From: Methylobacterium soli
GTDB taxonomy: Bacteria; Pseudomonadota; Alphaproteobacteria; Rhizobiales; Beijerinckiaceae
Length of the DNA: 64,000 bases
Direction: 5' to 3'
Assembly (NCBI RefSeq): GCF_008806385.1
Contig: NZ_VZZK01000014.1
Coordinates: 62,001-126,000, forward strand
The notes below the pieces were generated by a model that was not told where the DNA came from, searched no databases, and saw only the letters and a list, made by a program, of their open reading frames with translations. Position 1 is the first letter of the stretch; every line of letters starts with the position of its first letter. The translations under genes were made by a program, and so were the position numbers. Shown here piece by piece: positions 40,952-50,674 of the stretch.

Positions 40952-41998
40952 ATGGCGGCGACCAGTTCCCCGATCGCACAGGCCCGCATTCGACCCGTCT
41001 CGCAGCCCGCCGCCTTCGGGCACGCGATGCTGCTGCCCGAGCTCTATGCCCGGGTCAGCCGGCACATCCCGGCGATCGAGTGGCCGGCGCTCGCGCCCGA
41101 TATCGAGGCGATCCTGCGGCTGAAGCGGGAGCGCAACGCCGTCATTCTGGCGCATAATTACCAGGCGCCCGAGATCTTCCACACCGTCGCGGACATCGTC
41201 GGCGACAGCCTCGCCCTCGCCCGGGAAGCCGTGACGGTCGATGCGGACGTGATCGTGCTCGCCGGCGTCCACTTCATGGCGGAGACGGCCAAGCTCCTCA
41301 ACCCGGCCAAGACCGTGCTGATCCCGGACATGGGCGCGGGCTGCTCGCTCGCCGATTCGATCACCGCCGAGGACGTTCGCGGCCTGCGGGCCCGCTACCC
41401 GGGCGTGCCGATCGTGACCTACGTCAACACCTCGGCGGCCGTGAAGGCCGAGTCGGATCTCTGCTGCACCTCTGGCAATGCCGTGGAGGTGATCCGCTCC
41501 CTGAACGTGCCCCGGGTCCTGATGATCCCGGACGAGTTCCTGGCCCAGAACACCCAGGCGGCGCTCCCCGAGATCGAGATCCTGACCTGGGCCGGGCATT
41601 GCGAGGTGCATGAGCGCTTCACCCCGGCCGACATCCGCGAGGTGCGCGACAGCTACCCGGGCGTCACCGTGATCGCCCATCCCGAATGCCCGCCGGACGT
41701 GGTGGCCGCGTCCGATTTCTCGGGCTCCACCGCCATGATGATGAACTTCGTGACCGAGAAGCGCCCCGCGCAGGTCGTGCTCGTGACCGAGTGCTCGATG
41801 GGCGACAACATCGCGGCCGCCAATCCCGACATCGAGTTCATCAAGCCCTGCAACCTGTGCCCGCATATGAAGCGGATGAGCCTCGGCAATATCCGGCGCG
41901 CCCTCGAGACCATGACCCACGAGGTCACGGTGGCGCCCGAGCTCGCGGACCGCGCCCGGGCGGCCGTCGAGCGGATGCTCGCGGTCAAGCCGCGATGA
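40952..41998 (+). CDS. nadA: Quinolinate synthase
   Basis: The product has 348 aa. The ATG at 40952 is chosen because GGAGG lies five bases before it. [20 protein letters not shown] and [12 protein letters not shown] are family hallmarks. The cysteines for the [4Fe-4S] cluster are found in [20 protein letters not shown] and [11 protein letters not shown]. It condenses iminoaspartate with dihydroxyacetone phosphate to give quinolinate. It is the first gene of nadABC, whose reading frames overlap by four bases. Confidence 0.95.
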   Translation: MAATSSPIAQARIRPVSQPAAFGHAMLLPELYARVSRHIPAIEWPALAPDIEAILRLKRERNAVILAHNYQAPEIFHTVADIVGDSLALAREAVTVDADVIVLAGVHFMAETAKLLNPAKTVLIPDMGAGCSLADSITAEDVRGLRARYPGVPIVTYVNTSAAVKAESDLCCTSGNAVEVIRSLNVPRVLMIPDEFLAQNTQAALPEIEILTWAGHCEVHERFTPADIREVRDSYPGVTVIAHPECPPDVVAASDFSGSTAMMMNFVTEKRPAQVVLVTECSMGDNIAAANPDIEFIKPCNLCPHMKRMSLGNIRRALETMTHEVTVAPELADRARAAVERMLAVKPR

Positions 41999-43524
41999 AC
42001 GCCCTCTCGCGCAACCCCGCCGACCGCGTCATCGTGGTCGGGGCCGGGGTGGCGGGGCTTGCCGTCGCGCTTCGCCTCGCGCCCCGCCCCGTCACCCTCG
42101 TCACCGCCCAGCCGCTCGGCCTCGGCACCGCCACGGGCTGGGCCCAGGGCGGCATCGCCGCCGCGATCGGCGCCGACGACGCGCCGGCACTCCACGCCGC
42201 CGACACGCAGGCCGCCGGCGCCGGCCTGACCGATCCCGGGGTCGCCGCCCGCGTCACGGCGGCGGGCCCCGGCCTGATCGACTGGCTCGTCGCCGCGGGA
42301 ATCCTCTTCGACCGCGAGGCCGACGGCGCCCTGGCCCTCGGGCTCGAGGCCGCCCATGGCCGCCGCCGCATCGTGCGCGCGGGCGGCGACGCGACCGGTC
42401 GCCGGGTGCTGGACGGCCTCGTGCGGGCGGTCTCCCGCACGCCCTCGATCGAGATCGTCGTGGCCAGCGCGCGCGAATTGCTGCGCGACGCGCACGGGGC
42501 GGTCGCGGGCGTGGTCTGCGAGGCGGACGGGGCGCGCTTCCGCCTGACCGGACGCGCCGTGGTGCTGGCGACGGGGGGCGTCGGCGGCCTCTACGCCTCC
42601 ACCACCAACCCGTCCGGCGCCACCGGCCTCGGCCTCGCGCTGGCGGCCCGGGCCGGCGCGACCCTGCGCGACCTCGAATTCGTGCAGTTCCACCCGACCG
42701 CGATCGCGGCCGGCGCCGACCCGATGCCGCTGGCCACCGAGGCCCTGCGCGGCGAGGGCGCGCGCCTGATCGACGGGCGCGGCGACCGGGTGATGGCGGG
42801 CATCGTCGGCGGCGACCTCGCGCCCCGGGACGTGGTGGCGCGGGCAATCTTCCAGACGCTGGCCCGGGGCGAGACCGTCTATCTCGATGCCCGCGGCGCG
42901 CTCGGCGCCCGCATGCCGACCCGCTTCCCCACGGTGGCAGCCCTCTGCGCCGGGGCCGGCATCGACCCCGCCATCGAGGCGATCCCGGTGCGTCCGGCGG
43001 CCCATTACCACATGGGCGGCGTGCTTGTGGACGCGCAGGGCGCCAGCACGGTGCCGGGCCTCTACGCCTGCGGCGAGGTCGCCTCGACGGGGCTGCACGG
43101 CGCGAACCGCCTCGCCAGCAACTCGCTCCTCGAAGCGCTCGCCTACGCGGCCTGGATCGCCGACGGCCTCGATGCGCCGGCCCCGGGGCCGATCCTGCCC
43201 GAGCGCGGCGGGCGCGCGGCCCCCGCCCGCGACCTCGCGCAGATCCGGGCGATCCTGGAGAGCCGGGTCGGCGTGGTGCGGGATGCCGCCGGCCTCGGCG
43301 AGGCCGTCGCGCGCCTCGCCCCGCTGGCGCGGACGGGCAGCGAGGCCGCGCTGACCGGGCTGATGATCGCGCAGGCGGCCCTCGACCGGCAGGAGAGCCG
43401 GGGCGCCCATTGGCGCGCCGACTTCCCCGCCGCCAAGCCGGCGCGCCACACCGAGACGACGCTCGCGGACCTGCTCGCCGCGACCGAGACCCGCGCGAGC
43501 GCCGAGGAGGCCCTGACGCCATGA
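41995..43524 (+). CDS. nadB: L-aspartate oxidase
   Basis: The product has 509 aa. [20 protein letters not shown] is the FAD-binding dinucleotide fold, [14 protein letters not shown] is typical of the family, and [18 protein letters not shown] and [19 protein letters not shown] carry active-site residues. It oxidises L-aspartate to iminoaspartate for NadA. The ATG overlaps the nadA stop, and its own stop overlaps nadC. Confidence 0.95.
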   Translation: MNALSRNPADRVIVVGAGVAGLAVALRLAPRPVTLVTAQPLGLGTATGWAQGGIAAAIGADDAPALHAADTQAAGAGLTDPGVAARVTAAGPGLIDWLVAAGILFDREADGALALGLEAAHGRRRIVRAGGDATGRRVLDGLVRAVSRTPSIEIVVASARELLRDAHGAVAGVVCEADGARFRLTGRAVVLATGGVGGLYASTTNPSGATGLGLALAARAGATLRDLEFVQFHPTAIAAGADPMPLATEALRGEGARLIDGRGDRVMAGIVGGDLAPRDVVARAIFQTLARGETVYLDARGALGARMPTRFPTVAALCAGAGIDPAIEAIPVRPAAHYHMGGVLVDAQGASTVPGLYACGEVASTGLHGANRLASNSLLEALAYAAWIADGLDAPAPGPILPERGGRAAPARDLAQIRAILESRVGVVRDAAGLGEAVARLAPLARTGSEAALTGLMIAQAALDRQESRGAHWRADFPAAKPARHTETTLADLLAATETRASAEEALTP

Positions 43525-44393
43525 GCGAGCCGCTGCTGCCCGATGCCCTGGCGCCGCTGCCGCGGCTCCTGGTCGAGCCGATCGTCCGGGCGGCCCTGAT
43601 CGAGGATCTCGGCCGGGCGGGCGACATCACCACCGACGCCATCGTGCCGGCCTCCGCCCGCCTCGGCGGCGTCATCGCGGCGCGCCAGGCCGGCGTGATC
43701 GCCGGCACCGACGCCGCCCGGATCGCCTTCGCGCTGATCGACCCCGCCGTCGCGGTGGAGGTGGTGCGGGGCGACGGCGCCCCGGTCGCGCCCGGCGACG
43801 TGGTGATCCGCCTCTCGGGGCCCGCCCGCGCGATCCTGACGGCCGAGCGCGTCGCCCTCAACCTCCTGTGCCGGATGTCCGGGATCGCCACCGCCACCGC
43901 CTCCCTGGTCGAGGCGGCGCGCCCCCACGGCAAGGCCCGCATCGTCTGCACCCGCAAGACCACGCCGGGCCTGCGCTCCCTCGAGAAGCACGCGGTGCGG
44001 GCCGGCGGCGGCTCGAATCACCGCTTCGGCCTCGATGACGCGGTGCTGATCAAGGACAACCACGTGGCGGTGGCGGGCGGCATCATCCCGGCGATCGAGC
44101 GGGCCCGCGCCCGGACCGGGCACCTCGTGAAGATCGAGATCGAGGTCGACACCCTGGACCAGCTCGCGGAGGCCCTCTCGGTCGGCGCCGACGCGGTGCT
44201 CCTCGACAATATGAGCCCGGAGCAGTTGGCCCGGGCCGTCGCGATGATCGACGGCCGCGCCGTCAGCGAGGCCTCGGGCCGCATCACCCGCGACATCGTC
44301 GGGGCGGTCGCGGCCTCGGGCGTCGACCTGATCTCCTGCGGCTGGATCACCCACAGCGCCGCGATCATCGATCTCGGCCTCGACGCCGCCTGA
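43521..44393 (+). CDS. nadC: Nicotinate-nucleotide pyrophosphorylase (quinolinate phosphoribosyltransferase)
   Basis: The product has 290 aa. DLGRAGDITTDAIVP opens the family fold; TRKTTPGLRSLEKHAVRAGG and NHRFGLDDAVLIKDNH hold the catalytic and PRPP-binding residues, and VEVDTL-like IEIEVDTLDQ and LLDNMSP follow. It converts quinolinate and PRPP into nicotinate mononucleotide. It completes the de novo NAD operon. Confidence 0.95.
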   Translation: MSEPLLPDALAPLPRLLVEPIVRAALIEDLGRAGDITTDAIVPASARLGGVIAARQAGVIAGTDAARIAFALIDPAVAVEVVRGDGAPVAPGDVVIRLSGPARAILTAERVALNLLCRMSGIATATASLVEAARPHGKARIVCTRKTTPGLRSLEKHAVRAGGGSNHRFGLDDAVLIKDNHVAVAGGIIPAIERARARTGHLVKIEIEVDTLDQLAEALSVGADAVLLDNMSPEQLARAVAMIDGRAVSEASGRITRDIVGAVAASGVDLISCGWITHSAAIIDLGLDAA

Positions 44394-44404
44394 GCCACGA
44401 AAAA

Positions 44405-44432
44405 GCGCGTCCTCGCAGGAGGACGCGCTTGG
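44405..44432 (+). terminator. Hairpin after nadC
   Basis: AAGCGCGTCCTC pairs with GAGGACGCGCTT across a four-base loop, immediately after nadC. It lacks a T-run but is very stable. The remaining bases to 44823 hold no gene I can support. Confidence 0.55.
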
Positions 44433-44823
44433 GAAGGTGACCCACGGTCTCAGGCGATGGGCTGGGTGGACCCTACCCCGCCGAGGCCCCGCGAGCACCT
44501 GGCGCCGCCGCCGATCCCTTGACGGATCGGCGCGGATGTTTTGCGGAACAAATCAGACTGCCTCGACGGGCCGGAATCCGCGGCTTCGTTCATGAAGTGT
44601 TCTATGCCGCCACGCCGGACGCGGCGGCCTTCATCCCAACATTACGGCAAAGCGGCCACAGTGTTGCCACCGTGTCACGGATGGGGCGGAAGCGTGGCCG
44701 TACGGGGTTTAGAGCTTGGCTTTGCGACGCCAGCGTTTACCCCTTGGCGACGCGCGGCACGGCATCGTGCGCCAGTGTTCGCTTGAGTTTCCACAAACCT
44801 TCGCCTGCCCACGAGAGGCTTTG

Positions 44824-45480
44824 ATGCGTCGTTTCGCCCCCGCCCTCATCGGGTTCGCCTGCGCGGCTGCCGCGTGGGCGTCGCCCGCGCTCGCCTACGA
44901 GATCGACCCGCTGACCCGGCAGCCCCTCGACAACGCCCTCTCGGTGCGCGTGCGCCCGCAGGCCGTCGCGATCCCGACGGCCAATGCCTCGCTCAACACC
45001 GCCGACCCGCTCTCCGCCTCCGCCGTGCCGCAGATGTCGGCCATCGCCCGCGAGCAGGTCGCCTATAACGGTCCCTACGGTGCCGGCACGATCGTGGTCT
45101 CCACGGTCGAGCGCCGCCTGTACTACGTGCTCGGCGGTGGCCAGGCCCTGCGCTACGGCGTCGGCGTCGGCCGTCCGGGCTTCACCTGGGGCGGCGTCCA
45201 GACCATCACGATGAAGCGCGAGTGGCCCGATTGGCGCCCCCCGGCCCAGATGCTGCGCCGTCGTCCCGACCTGCCGCGCTACATGAAGGGCGGCCTCGAG
45301 AACCCCCTCGGCGCCCGCGCCATGTATCTCGGCGGCTCGATCTACCGCATCCACGGCTCGAACGAGCCGGAGACCATCGGCACCGCCGTGTCCTCGGGCT
45401 GCATCCGCATGACCAACGAGGATGTCAGCGACCTCTACACCCGCGCCAAGGTCGGCACCAAGGTGATCGTCCAGCGCTGA
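44824..45480 (+). CDS. L,D-transpeptidase (YkuD domain)
   Basis: The product has 218 aa, with GAGAGG before the ATG. An N-terminal signal peptide (PALIGFACAAAAWASPALAY) precedes the YkuD domain, which contains YRIHGSNEPETIG and the active-site SSGCIRMTNEDV (cysteine in SGCIRM). It would form 3-3 cross-links in peptidoglycan or attach proteins in the periplasm. A terminator follows. Confidence 0.92.
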   Translation: MRRFAPALIGFACAAAAWASPALAYEIDPLTRQPLDNALSVRVRPQAVAIPTANASLNTADPLSASAVPQMSAIAREQVAYNGPYGAGTIVVSTVERRLYYVLGGGQALRYGVGVGRPGFTWGGVQTITMKREWPDWRPPAQMLRRRPDLPRYMKGGLENPLGARAMYLGGSIYRIHGSNEPETIGTAVSSGCIRMTNEDVSDLYTRAKVGTKVIVQR

Positions 45481-45509
45481 GGCCGGCTCCGGCTTGACCT
45501 GACGAGACG

Positions 45510-45536
45510 GGGCCGGCGGAAACGCCGGCCCTTTTT
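45510..45536 (+). terminator. Rho-independent terminator of the L,D-transpeptidase gene
   Basis: GGGCCGGCG pairs with CGCCGGCCC across a GAAA tetraloop, followed by TTTTT. Confidence 0.9.
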
Positions 45537-45574
45537 CCGTTCGGGATCAAGCCCTTGCGAGAGAGTTCGACGGC

Positions 45575-46000
45575 TCAGTGGCAGCCGCATCCGCTGCCGC
45601 AGGAGTCTCCGGTCGCAGCCGCCTTGGCGGGCACTCGGGCGGTGTCCCGCGTCAGCCCGCGCGCGTCCAGCTCGAACAGGTACGTGGCCCAGCGGGCATC
45701 GTGCTCGCGGCCGAGATCGTGCAGGTAGCCCCAGCCGTAGATGCCCGTGTCGTGCATATCGTCGAAACGCAACTTCACAGCGTAATTTCCGATTGGCTCG
45801 ACCGCCAGGATCATGACCTCGCGCTTGCCGCCGATCACCTTGCGCTCGGCGGGCGAATGCCCCTGCACCTCGGCCGAGGGACTCGAGACCCGCAGGTATT
45901 CGGCCGGCAGCGCAAACCGGCTTCCATCGTCGAAAGCCACGTGGAGATCGCGCTTGTCGGCCGACAGCCGGATCTCCGTTGGCCAGCGTTCGTCACTCAT
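45575..46000 (-). CDS. DUF971 (GBBH-like N-terminal) protein
   Basis: The product has 141 aa from the ATG at 46000. PTEIRLSADKRDLHVAFDDG and YLRVSSPSAEVQGHSP, then VGNYAVKLRFDD-like EPIGNYAVKLRFDDMHDTGI and YGWGYLHDLG match the DUF971 family, related to the N-terminal domain of gamma-butyrobetaine hydroxylase. Such proteins are linked to iron-sulphur metabolism and MoaA-neighbour genes. The C-terminus SCGSGCGCH is cysteine rich and could bind metal. It is divergent from moaA. Confidence 0.85.
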   Translation of the reverse strand: MSDERWPTEIRLSADKRDLHVAFDDGSRFALPAEYLRVSSPSAEVQGHSPAERKVIGGKREVMILAVEPIGNYAVKLRFDDMHDTGIYGWGYLHDLGREHDARWATYLFELDARGLTRDTARVPAKAAATGDSCGSGCGCH

Positions 46001-46182
46001 TGCACACCCCACGACATTGAATTCCGGACGGCGAACCCAGGGAACTCACCGGGACCGTGTCACCCAGCCAATCGGCCGGCGCGCTTGCTCGCGAGGCCTG
46101 AAGACCTCATATCGAAGGTACGCTAGGTTCGTCACGCGCCAGCGTCCTAGATTCCCGGCCGCAACAGAGTTCAGAGTCCCGC

Positions 46183-47220
46183 ATGTGGGGTCCCCGTACC
46201 GATGAGTCCGCCGCGGCTCCGAGCGTCGTGCCGCTGATCGATCCTTATCAGAGGGCGATCACCTATCTGCGCATCTCCGTCACGGATCGCTGCGATCTGC
46301 GCTGCGTCTATTGCATGGCGGAGGAGATGAACTTCCTGCCCAAGCGCGACCTGCTGACCCTTGAGGAACTGGACCGCGTCTGCGGCGTGTTCATCGAGCG
46401 GGGCGTGCGAAAGCTGCGCATTACCGGCGGCGAGCCTCTCGTCCGCCGCGACATCATGCACCTGTTCCGCCGCCTGTCGCGGCATCTCGGCTCGGGCGCC
46501 CTCGACGAGTTGACCCTCACCACCAACGGCACGCAACTCGGCCGCTTCGCCGCGGAACTCGCCGACCTCGGTGTGAAGCGGGTCAACGTGTCCCTCGATA
46601 CCCTCGACCCGGACAAGTTCCGCGCCGTGACGCGCCGCGGCGATCTCAAGGTGGTGCTCGACGGCATCGAGACCGCGCGCCGGGCCGGCCTCAAGGTGAA
46701 AATCAACGCGGTGGCGCTCAAGGGCGTCAACGAGGACGAGATCGCCGACATGATGGCCTGGGCCCATAGCGACGGGATGGATTTGACGCTGATCGAGGTG
46801 ATGCCGCTCGGCGAGGTGGAGGGCGACCGCACCGAACAATTCCTGCCGCTCTCCGTCGCGCGGGCCCGGCTCGAGAGCCGTTACACCCTGACGCCGCTGC
46901 CCGATCGGACCGGCGGCCCGGCCCGCTACGTGCGCGTGGCCGAGACGGGCGGTCGGCTCGGCTTCATCACACCGCTGACTCACAATTTCTGCGAGAGCTG
47001 CAACCGGGTCAGACTGACCTGCACGGGCAAACTCTACATGTGCCTCGGCCAGGAGGATGCTGCGGACCTGCGTGCTGCGCTCCGGGCGTCACCCGACAAT
47101 GGCCTCGTCACCGATGCGATCCTCGAGGCGATCACCCGGAAGCCGAAGGGCCATGATTTCGTGATCGAGCGCGCACGCCCCGCCGCGGTGCCCCGCCACA
47201 TGAGCGTGACGGGCGGCTGA
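46183..47220 (+). CDS. moaA: GTP 3',8-cyclase
   Basis: The product has 345 aa. [20 protein letters not shown] holds the radical-SAM CxxxCxxC cluster, [12 protein letters not shown] binds SAM, and [12 protein letters not shown] with CLG supplies the C-terminal [4Fe-4S] cysteines that bind GTP. The protein ends in MSVTGG, the conserved GG tail. It makes the first intermediate of molybdenum cofactor. No other moa gene is in the window. Confidence 0.96.
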   Translation: MWGPRTDESAAAPSVVPLIDPYQRAITYLRISVTDRCDLRCVYCMAEEMNFLPKRDLLTLEELDRVCGVFIERGVRKLRITGGEPLVRRDIMHLFRRLSRHLGSGALDELTLTTNGTQLGRFAAELADLGVKRVNVSLDTLDPDKFRAVTRRGDLKVVLDGIETARRAGLKVKINAVALKGVNEDEIADMMAWAHSDGMDLTLIEVMPLGEVEGDRTEQFLPLSVARARLESRYTLTPLPDRTGGPARYVRVAETGGRLGFITPLTHNFCESCNRVRLTCTGKLYMCLGQEDAADLRAALRASPDNGLVTDAILEAITRKPKGHDFVIERARPAAVPRHMSVTGG

Positions 47221-47225
47221 GGGAA

Positions 47226-47858
47226 CTACTCGGCGACGATGACCCGGTCCGGCAGTTCGTTCGGATCGTCCGGACCCGGCGGGAACTCCGCTGACAGGAT
47301 CGCACCGACCTGTTCCACGGCTCCGACGAGACCAGCCTCGATCTCGCCGCGCCGCAGAGCGCCGATCAGGCCGCAGAGGGCGGCATTCCAGCGCTCCGGT
47401 CCGATGCGTGTCAGGATTCCCGCATCCGCAACGATCTCGGCATGACGCTCGGCCATGGCCAGATAGATCAGGACACCGGTGCGGCCCCGCGTCCGGCTCA
47501 ATCCCCGCGACCCGAACGCGAGACGCGCCGCTTCGCGGGCGCGTGCGCGGCGCATGCCCTCTGGGACGAGCATGAGCCGCAGCGGCTCGCTCAGCCCGGC
47601 TGCGAGAAGGAGGAGCACGAGCCCCGCCTGTCCGAGCGCGATCGCTGCCGCGCTGAGATCGGTCAACCAGATCAGGATCCAGGGCAGGATCAGCCCGCCG
47701 AGAAGCGCGACGAGGAGCGCGACGGATCGGTAAGCGCCAGCACGCGCACTGACCATCACGACGATCTCGCCGGATGTCTGCGTCTCGGCCAGCCGGACCG
47801 CCTCGGCGATCCGGACCCGCGCCTCCGGGCTCAGGATGATCGCGCGTCTACCAGTCAC
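47226..47858 (-). CDS. TPM-domain membrane protein
   Basis: The product has 210 aa from a GTG at 47858, with GGAGG eight bases upstream and overlap with the upstream stop. ILSPEARVRIAEAVRLAETQ with SGEIVVMVSARAG starts a TPM-like domain; two hydrophobic spans lie near residues 48-65 and 72-92, and HAEIVADAGILTRI is typical of its C-terminal half. It follows a longer TPM protein and LemA, a known three-gene arrangement. Role in membrane protein or stress homeostasis is inferred from that context. Confidence 0.75.
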   Translation of the reverse strand: MTGRRAIILSPEARVRIAEAVRLAETQTSGEIVVMVSARAGAYRSVALLVALLGGLILPWILIWLTDLSAAAIALGQAGLVLLLLAAGLSEPLRLMLVPEGMRRARAREAARLAFGSRGLSRTRGRTGVLIYLAMAERHAEIVADAGILTRIGPERWNAALCGLIGALRRGEIEAGLVGAVEQVGAILSAEFPPGPDDPNELPDRVIVAE

Positions 47859-48636
47859 CCGAGGCACCTCCGCCGCCCGACGAGCCGCCGCCTCCCGAAA
47901 ACCCTCCACCATCACCGAAGCCGCCGGAGACGCCGCCGCTCCAACCGCCCGATGGCGGGCCCGGCACGATGATGAAGCCGCCGCGCCCTCCGCGCCCGCG
48001 CTGACCGCGGCTCATGCGCCAGAACACGACGATAATGACGATCAGGATGACGAGGAAGATCAGCGCCTGCACCGGGTCCGTGTCGTCGCCGCGAACTTTC
48101 GCACGCCGGTGCCAATCATCGGCATCGCCCGCCAGGATCGAGAGCATGGCATCGACGCCGGCATCGATTCCTCCAGCGAAGTCGCCAGCCTTGAAGCGTG
48201 GTGCGATCGCCGTCGTGATGATGACCTTGGAGAGCGCGTCCGTCAGGGCGCCTTCGAGGCCATATCCGACCTCGATGCGGACCTTGCGCTCCTTCGGCGC
48301 GACGATCAGGAGAGCGCCGTTATTCGTCTTCGCCTGACCGATCTGCCAAGCCCGGAAGAGGCGGTTGCCGAAATCCTCGACCGTCGTGCCCTGCAGACTC
48401 GGCACGGACGCGACCACCACCTGGTCGGATGTCTTGTCCTCGAAAGCCTTGAGCTTGGACTCGAGCCCAGCCCGATCCTCGGGTTTCAGAATGCCGGCCG
48501 CATCGACCACCCGCCCCGAGAGTTGTGGAAATGTCAGCTCGGCGGCACGCGCCGTCAAAGGCAGGCCCGCACACCAGATCAGCAGGAGCGCGATGATCGC
48601 AGACGGACCGGCGCGCCGAGCCGGGACTGGACGCAT
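47848..48636 (-). CDS. TPM-domain protein with signal peptide and Gly-rich tail (YgcG-like)
   Basis: The product has 262 aa. A signal peptide (IIALLLIWCAGLPLTARAAE) is followed by the TPM domain (RVVDAAGILKPEDRAGLESK and GNRLFRAWQIGQ with RIEVGYGLEGALTDA). A transmembrane helix (ALIFLVILIVIIVVFWRM) and a Gly/Ser-rich tail (SGGFGDGGGFSGGGGSSG) end the protein. It is anchored in the inner membrane with its TPM domain outside. The tail is of the low-complexity kind common in YgcG homologues. Confidence 0.88.
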   Translation of the reverse strand: MRPVPARRAGPSAIIALLLIWCAGLPLTARAAELTFPQLSGRVVDAAGILKPEDRAGLESKLKAFEDKTSDQVVVASVPSLQGTTVEDFGNRLFRAWQIGQAKTNNGALLIVAPKERKVRIEVGYGLEGALTDALSKVIITTAIAPRFKAGDFAGGIDAGVDAMLSILAGDADDWHRRAKVRGDDTDPVQALIFLVILIVIIVVFWRMSRGQRGRGGRGGFIIVPGPPSGGWSGGVSGGFGDGGGFSGGGGSSGGGGASGDW

Positions 48637-48645
48637 GGCCGATCC

Positions 48646-49281
48646 CTAGAATTTCACGTTCGGCGGACGCTCCGCATTCGGCGTCGCCGTGAAGGTCTCC
48701 ATGGGCTTCGCCTCGGGGTAGAACCACGCCGCGATCCAACGGCCCGGGATGGTGCGCACCTCAGTGTTGTAGGCTTGGACCGCCTGTATGTAGTCCCGCC
48801 GGGATACCGCGATGCGGTTCTCGGTCCCCTCGAGCTGCGATTGAAGTGCGAGGAAGTTCTGATTCGACTTGAGGTCCGGATAGCGCTCGACGGTCACGAG
48901 GAGACGCCCCAGCGCGCCGGAAAGCTGGTTCTGAGCGTCCTGGAACTCCTTGAATTTCTGCGGGTCGCTGACCGTGCCGGCATCGACCTTGACGCTGCTT
49001 GCCTTAGCACGCGCCTCGACCACGCTCGTCAGGACATCCTTCTCCTGCTGCGCGTAGCCCTTCACGGTCTCCACCAGATTCGGGATCAGGTCGGCACGAC
49101 GCTGATACTGGTTCTGCACCTCGCTCCAGGCCGATTTCGCCTGTTCCTCCAAAGTCGGAACGCGGTTGATGGCGCCGCAGCCCGACAGACAGGATGCGAA
49201 GACGATGGCCGCGAGGGCACCGAGGATACGCGCGAGGATCGGCGTACGGGACAGGTCGCTAAGGCAGGTGCCGGACGGCAT
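48646..49281 (-). CDS. LemA family lipoprotein-like protein
   Basis: The product has 211 aa; AGGAGG precedes the ATG at 49281. A signal segment ends in the lipobox-like LSGC. The LemA four-helix core reads WSEVQNQYQRRADLIPNLVE then TVKGYAQQEKDVLTSVVEAR and YPDLKSNQNFLALQSQLEGT. LemA proteins are membrane-associated and linked with TPM proteins, as here. Exact function is unknown. Confidence 0.92.
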   Translation of the reverse strand: MPSGTCLSDLSRTPILARILGALAAIVFASCLSGCGAINRVPTLEEQAKSAWSEVQNQYQRRADLIPNLVETVKGYAQQEKDVLTSVVEARAKASSVKVDAGTVSDPQKFKEFQDAQNQLSGALGRLLVTVERYPDLKSNQNFLALQSQLEGTENRIAVSRRDYIQAVQAYNTEVRTIPGRWIAAWFYPEAKPMETFTATPNAERPPNVKF

Positions 49282-49468
49282 GAACTTCCTCCTGGTACCC
49301 CGTTTCCCAGGCTGCCACTCGCGGCGAGCGTGGGAATGGACTGGGCACTGACGATGAGACGCGCAGTAGAGCTTGGCCGTTCCATCCGTCCCCGACACAG
49401 AAGTGACGTATGGCGGATCGGAAAGCCATCCCACTCCCCGAAGGCCCGTGCGGCGCCATATTGTCAGA

Positions 49469-50224
49469 ATGGAGAGCGAGGCCGCACCGATCATCCGCAT
49501 CATTGATCTCGAAACAACCGGGGATCGAGCGGGCGGTGACAGGGTGGTGGAGATCGGTTGGCAGGATCTCGACTGGGCCGATGGCCAATGGCGTGTCGGC
49601 TCGGAGCGCGGTGCGCGCTTCGTCAATCCCGAGCGGCTGATCCCGGCTCGCACGCAGGCAATCCACCATATCCTCGATCGCGATGTGGAAGGTGCGCAGA
49701 CCTGGCTCGATGTCGCTCCGGCAATCCTCAAGCCGGCCAACCGGCGCGTCGTGGCCCTCGCGGCACATCGGGTTGCCTTCGAGCAACGCTGGTGCCGCAA
49801 GGCGTTCACCGGGACCGTGGCGTGGATCTGCACCTTTAAATGCGCCCTTCGATTGTGGCCCGACGAGCCGTCGCACGCCAACCAGTTCCTCCGGTACTCC
49901 CGCCGGCCTCAAGGGCTCGACCAGGAGGCCGGCTTGCCGGCCCACCGGGCGGGGCCTGACGCCTACGTCACCGCTCACCTGCTGCGCGAGATGCTCTGCG
50001 TGACCCGGGTCGAAACGTTGATCGGTTGGACACGCGAGCCCGCGCTCCTGCCCCGCGTAACCTTCGGTGAAAACCGAGGGCGGCGTTGGAGCGCGATGAG
50101 TGATGAATTTGTCGCCTCGATTCTTCAGCGGCGGGGGTTCGACGCGGATATCCGCTTCACGGCTCGCCATGAGCAGGCGCTTCGTGCCGGGCGCACCGCC
50201 GACCCGCAGGCGATGCTCTTTTGA
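49469..50224 (+). CDS. DEDD-type 3'-5' exonuclease
   Basis: The product has 251 aa. IIDLETTG holds the first acidic pair (DEDD motif I), HHILDRDV and LAAHRVAFEQRW the second region, and HRAGPDAYVTAHLL the HxxxxD third motif. The C-terminus (FGENRGRRWSAMSDEFVASI) is extra. This is the DNA polymerase III epsilon/RNase T exonuclease family. Its role in repair or RNA processing is not indicated by neighbours. It is divergent from lemA. Confidence 0.85.
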   Translation: MESEAAPIIRIIDLETTGDRAGGDRVVEIGWQDLDWADGQWRVGSERGARFVNPERLIPARTQAIHHILDRDVEGAQTWLDVAPAILKPANRRVVALAAHRVAFEQRWCRKAFTGTVAWICTFKCALRLWPDEPSHANQFLRYSRRPQGLDQEAGLPAHRAGPDAYVTAHLLREMLCVTRVETLIGWTREPALLPRVTFGENRGRRWSAMSDEFVASILQRRGFDADIRFTARHEQALRAGRTADPQAMLF

Positions 50225-50313
50225 CGACCGGGTCCTGCCCGTGAGTGCGTCCCGGCGCCGCCGTGTTCCGTCGAGCGGTTGACAACACCCGGATGCGGGT
50301 GCGCTGTGCGGGG

Positions 50314-50616
50314 ATGGATGGAACGCCGGAAACCGCGGCTGCGAGACCGCGGGTTGCCATAACGTACTGCACGCAGTGCAATTGGCTTCTGCGAGCGGCC
50401 TGGATGGCGCAGGAACTCCTCTCGACCTTTGGTGACGACCTTCGCGAGGTCGCGCTGATCCCGGGCACCGGAGGTCACTTCGCGATCGAGATCGAGGACG
50501 CGACGATTTGGGAGCGGAAGCGCGACGGCGGCTTCCCGGACATCAAGACCCTGAAGCAGCGCGTGCGGGATCGCCTCGACCCGACGCGCGATCTCGGCCA
50601 TATCGACAGGCCATGA
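50314..50616 (+). CDS. SelT/SelW/SelH (Rdx) family thioredoxin-like protein
   Basis: The product has 100 aa from the ATG at 50314; an ATG at 50293 would add seven residues. VAITYCTQCNWLLRAAWMAQ holds the CxxC redox motif, and LIPGTGGHFAIEIEDATIWE, RKRDGGFPDIKTLKQRVR is the family signature of bacterial SelW-like proteins. It contains cysteine rather than selenocysteine and is a probable thiol-redox protein in the cytosol. Confidence 0.9.
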   Translation: MDGTPETAAARPRVAITYCTQCNWLLRAAWMAQELLSTFGDDLREVALIPGTGGHFAIEIEDATIWERKRDGGFPDIKTLKQRVRDRLDPTRDLGHIDRP

Positions 50617-50674
50617 TCCGACCCTGCCCGACGAACCGCCAGGTTGCGGCCCGATTCATGCGCCCCCGCGGCCA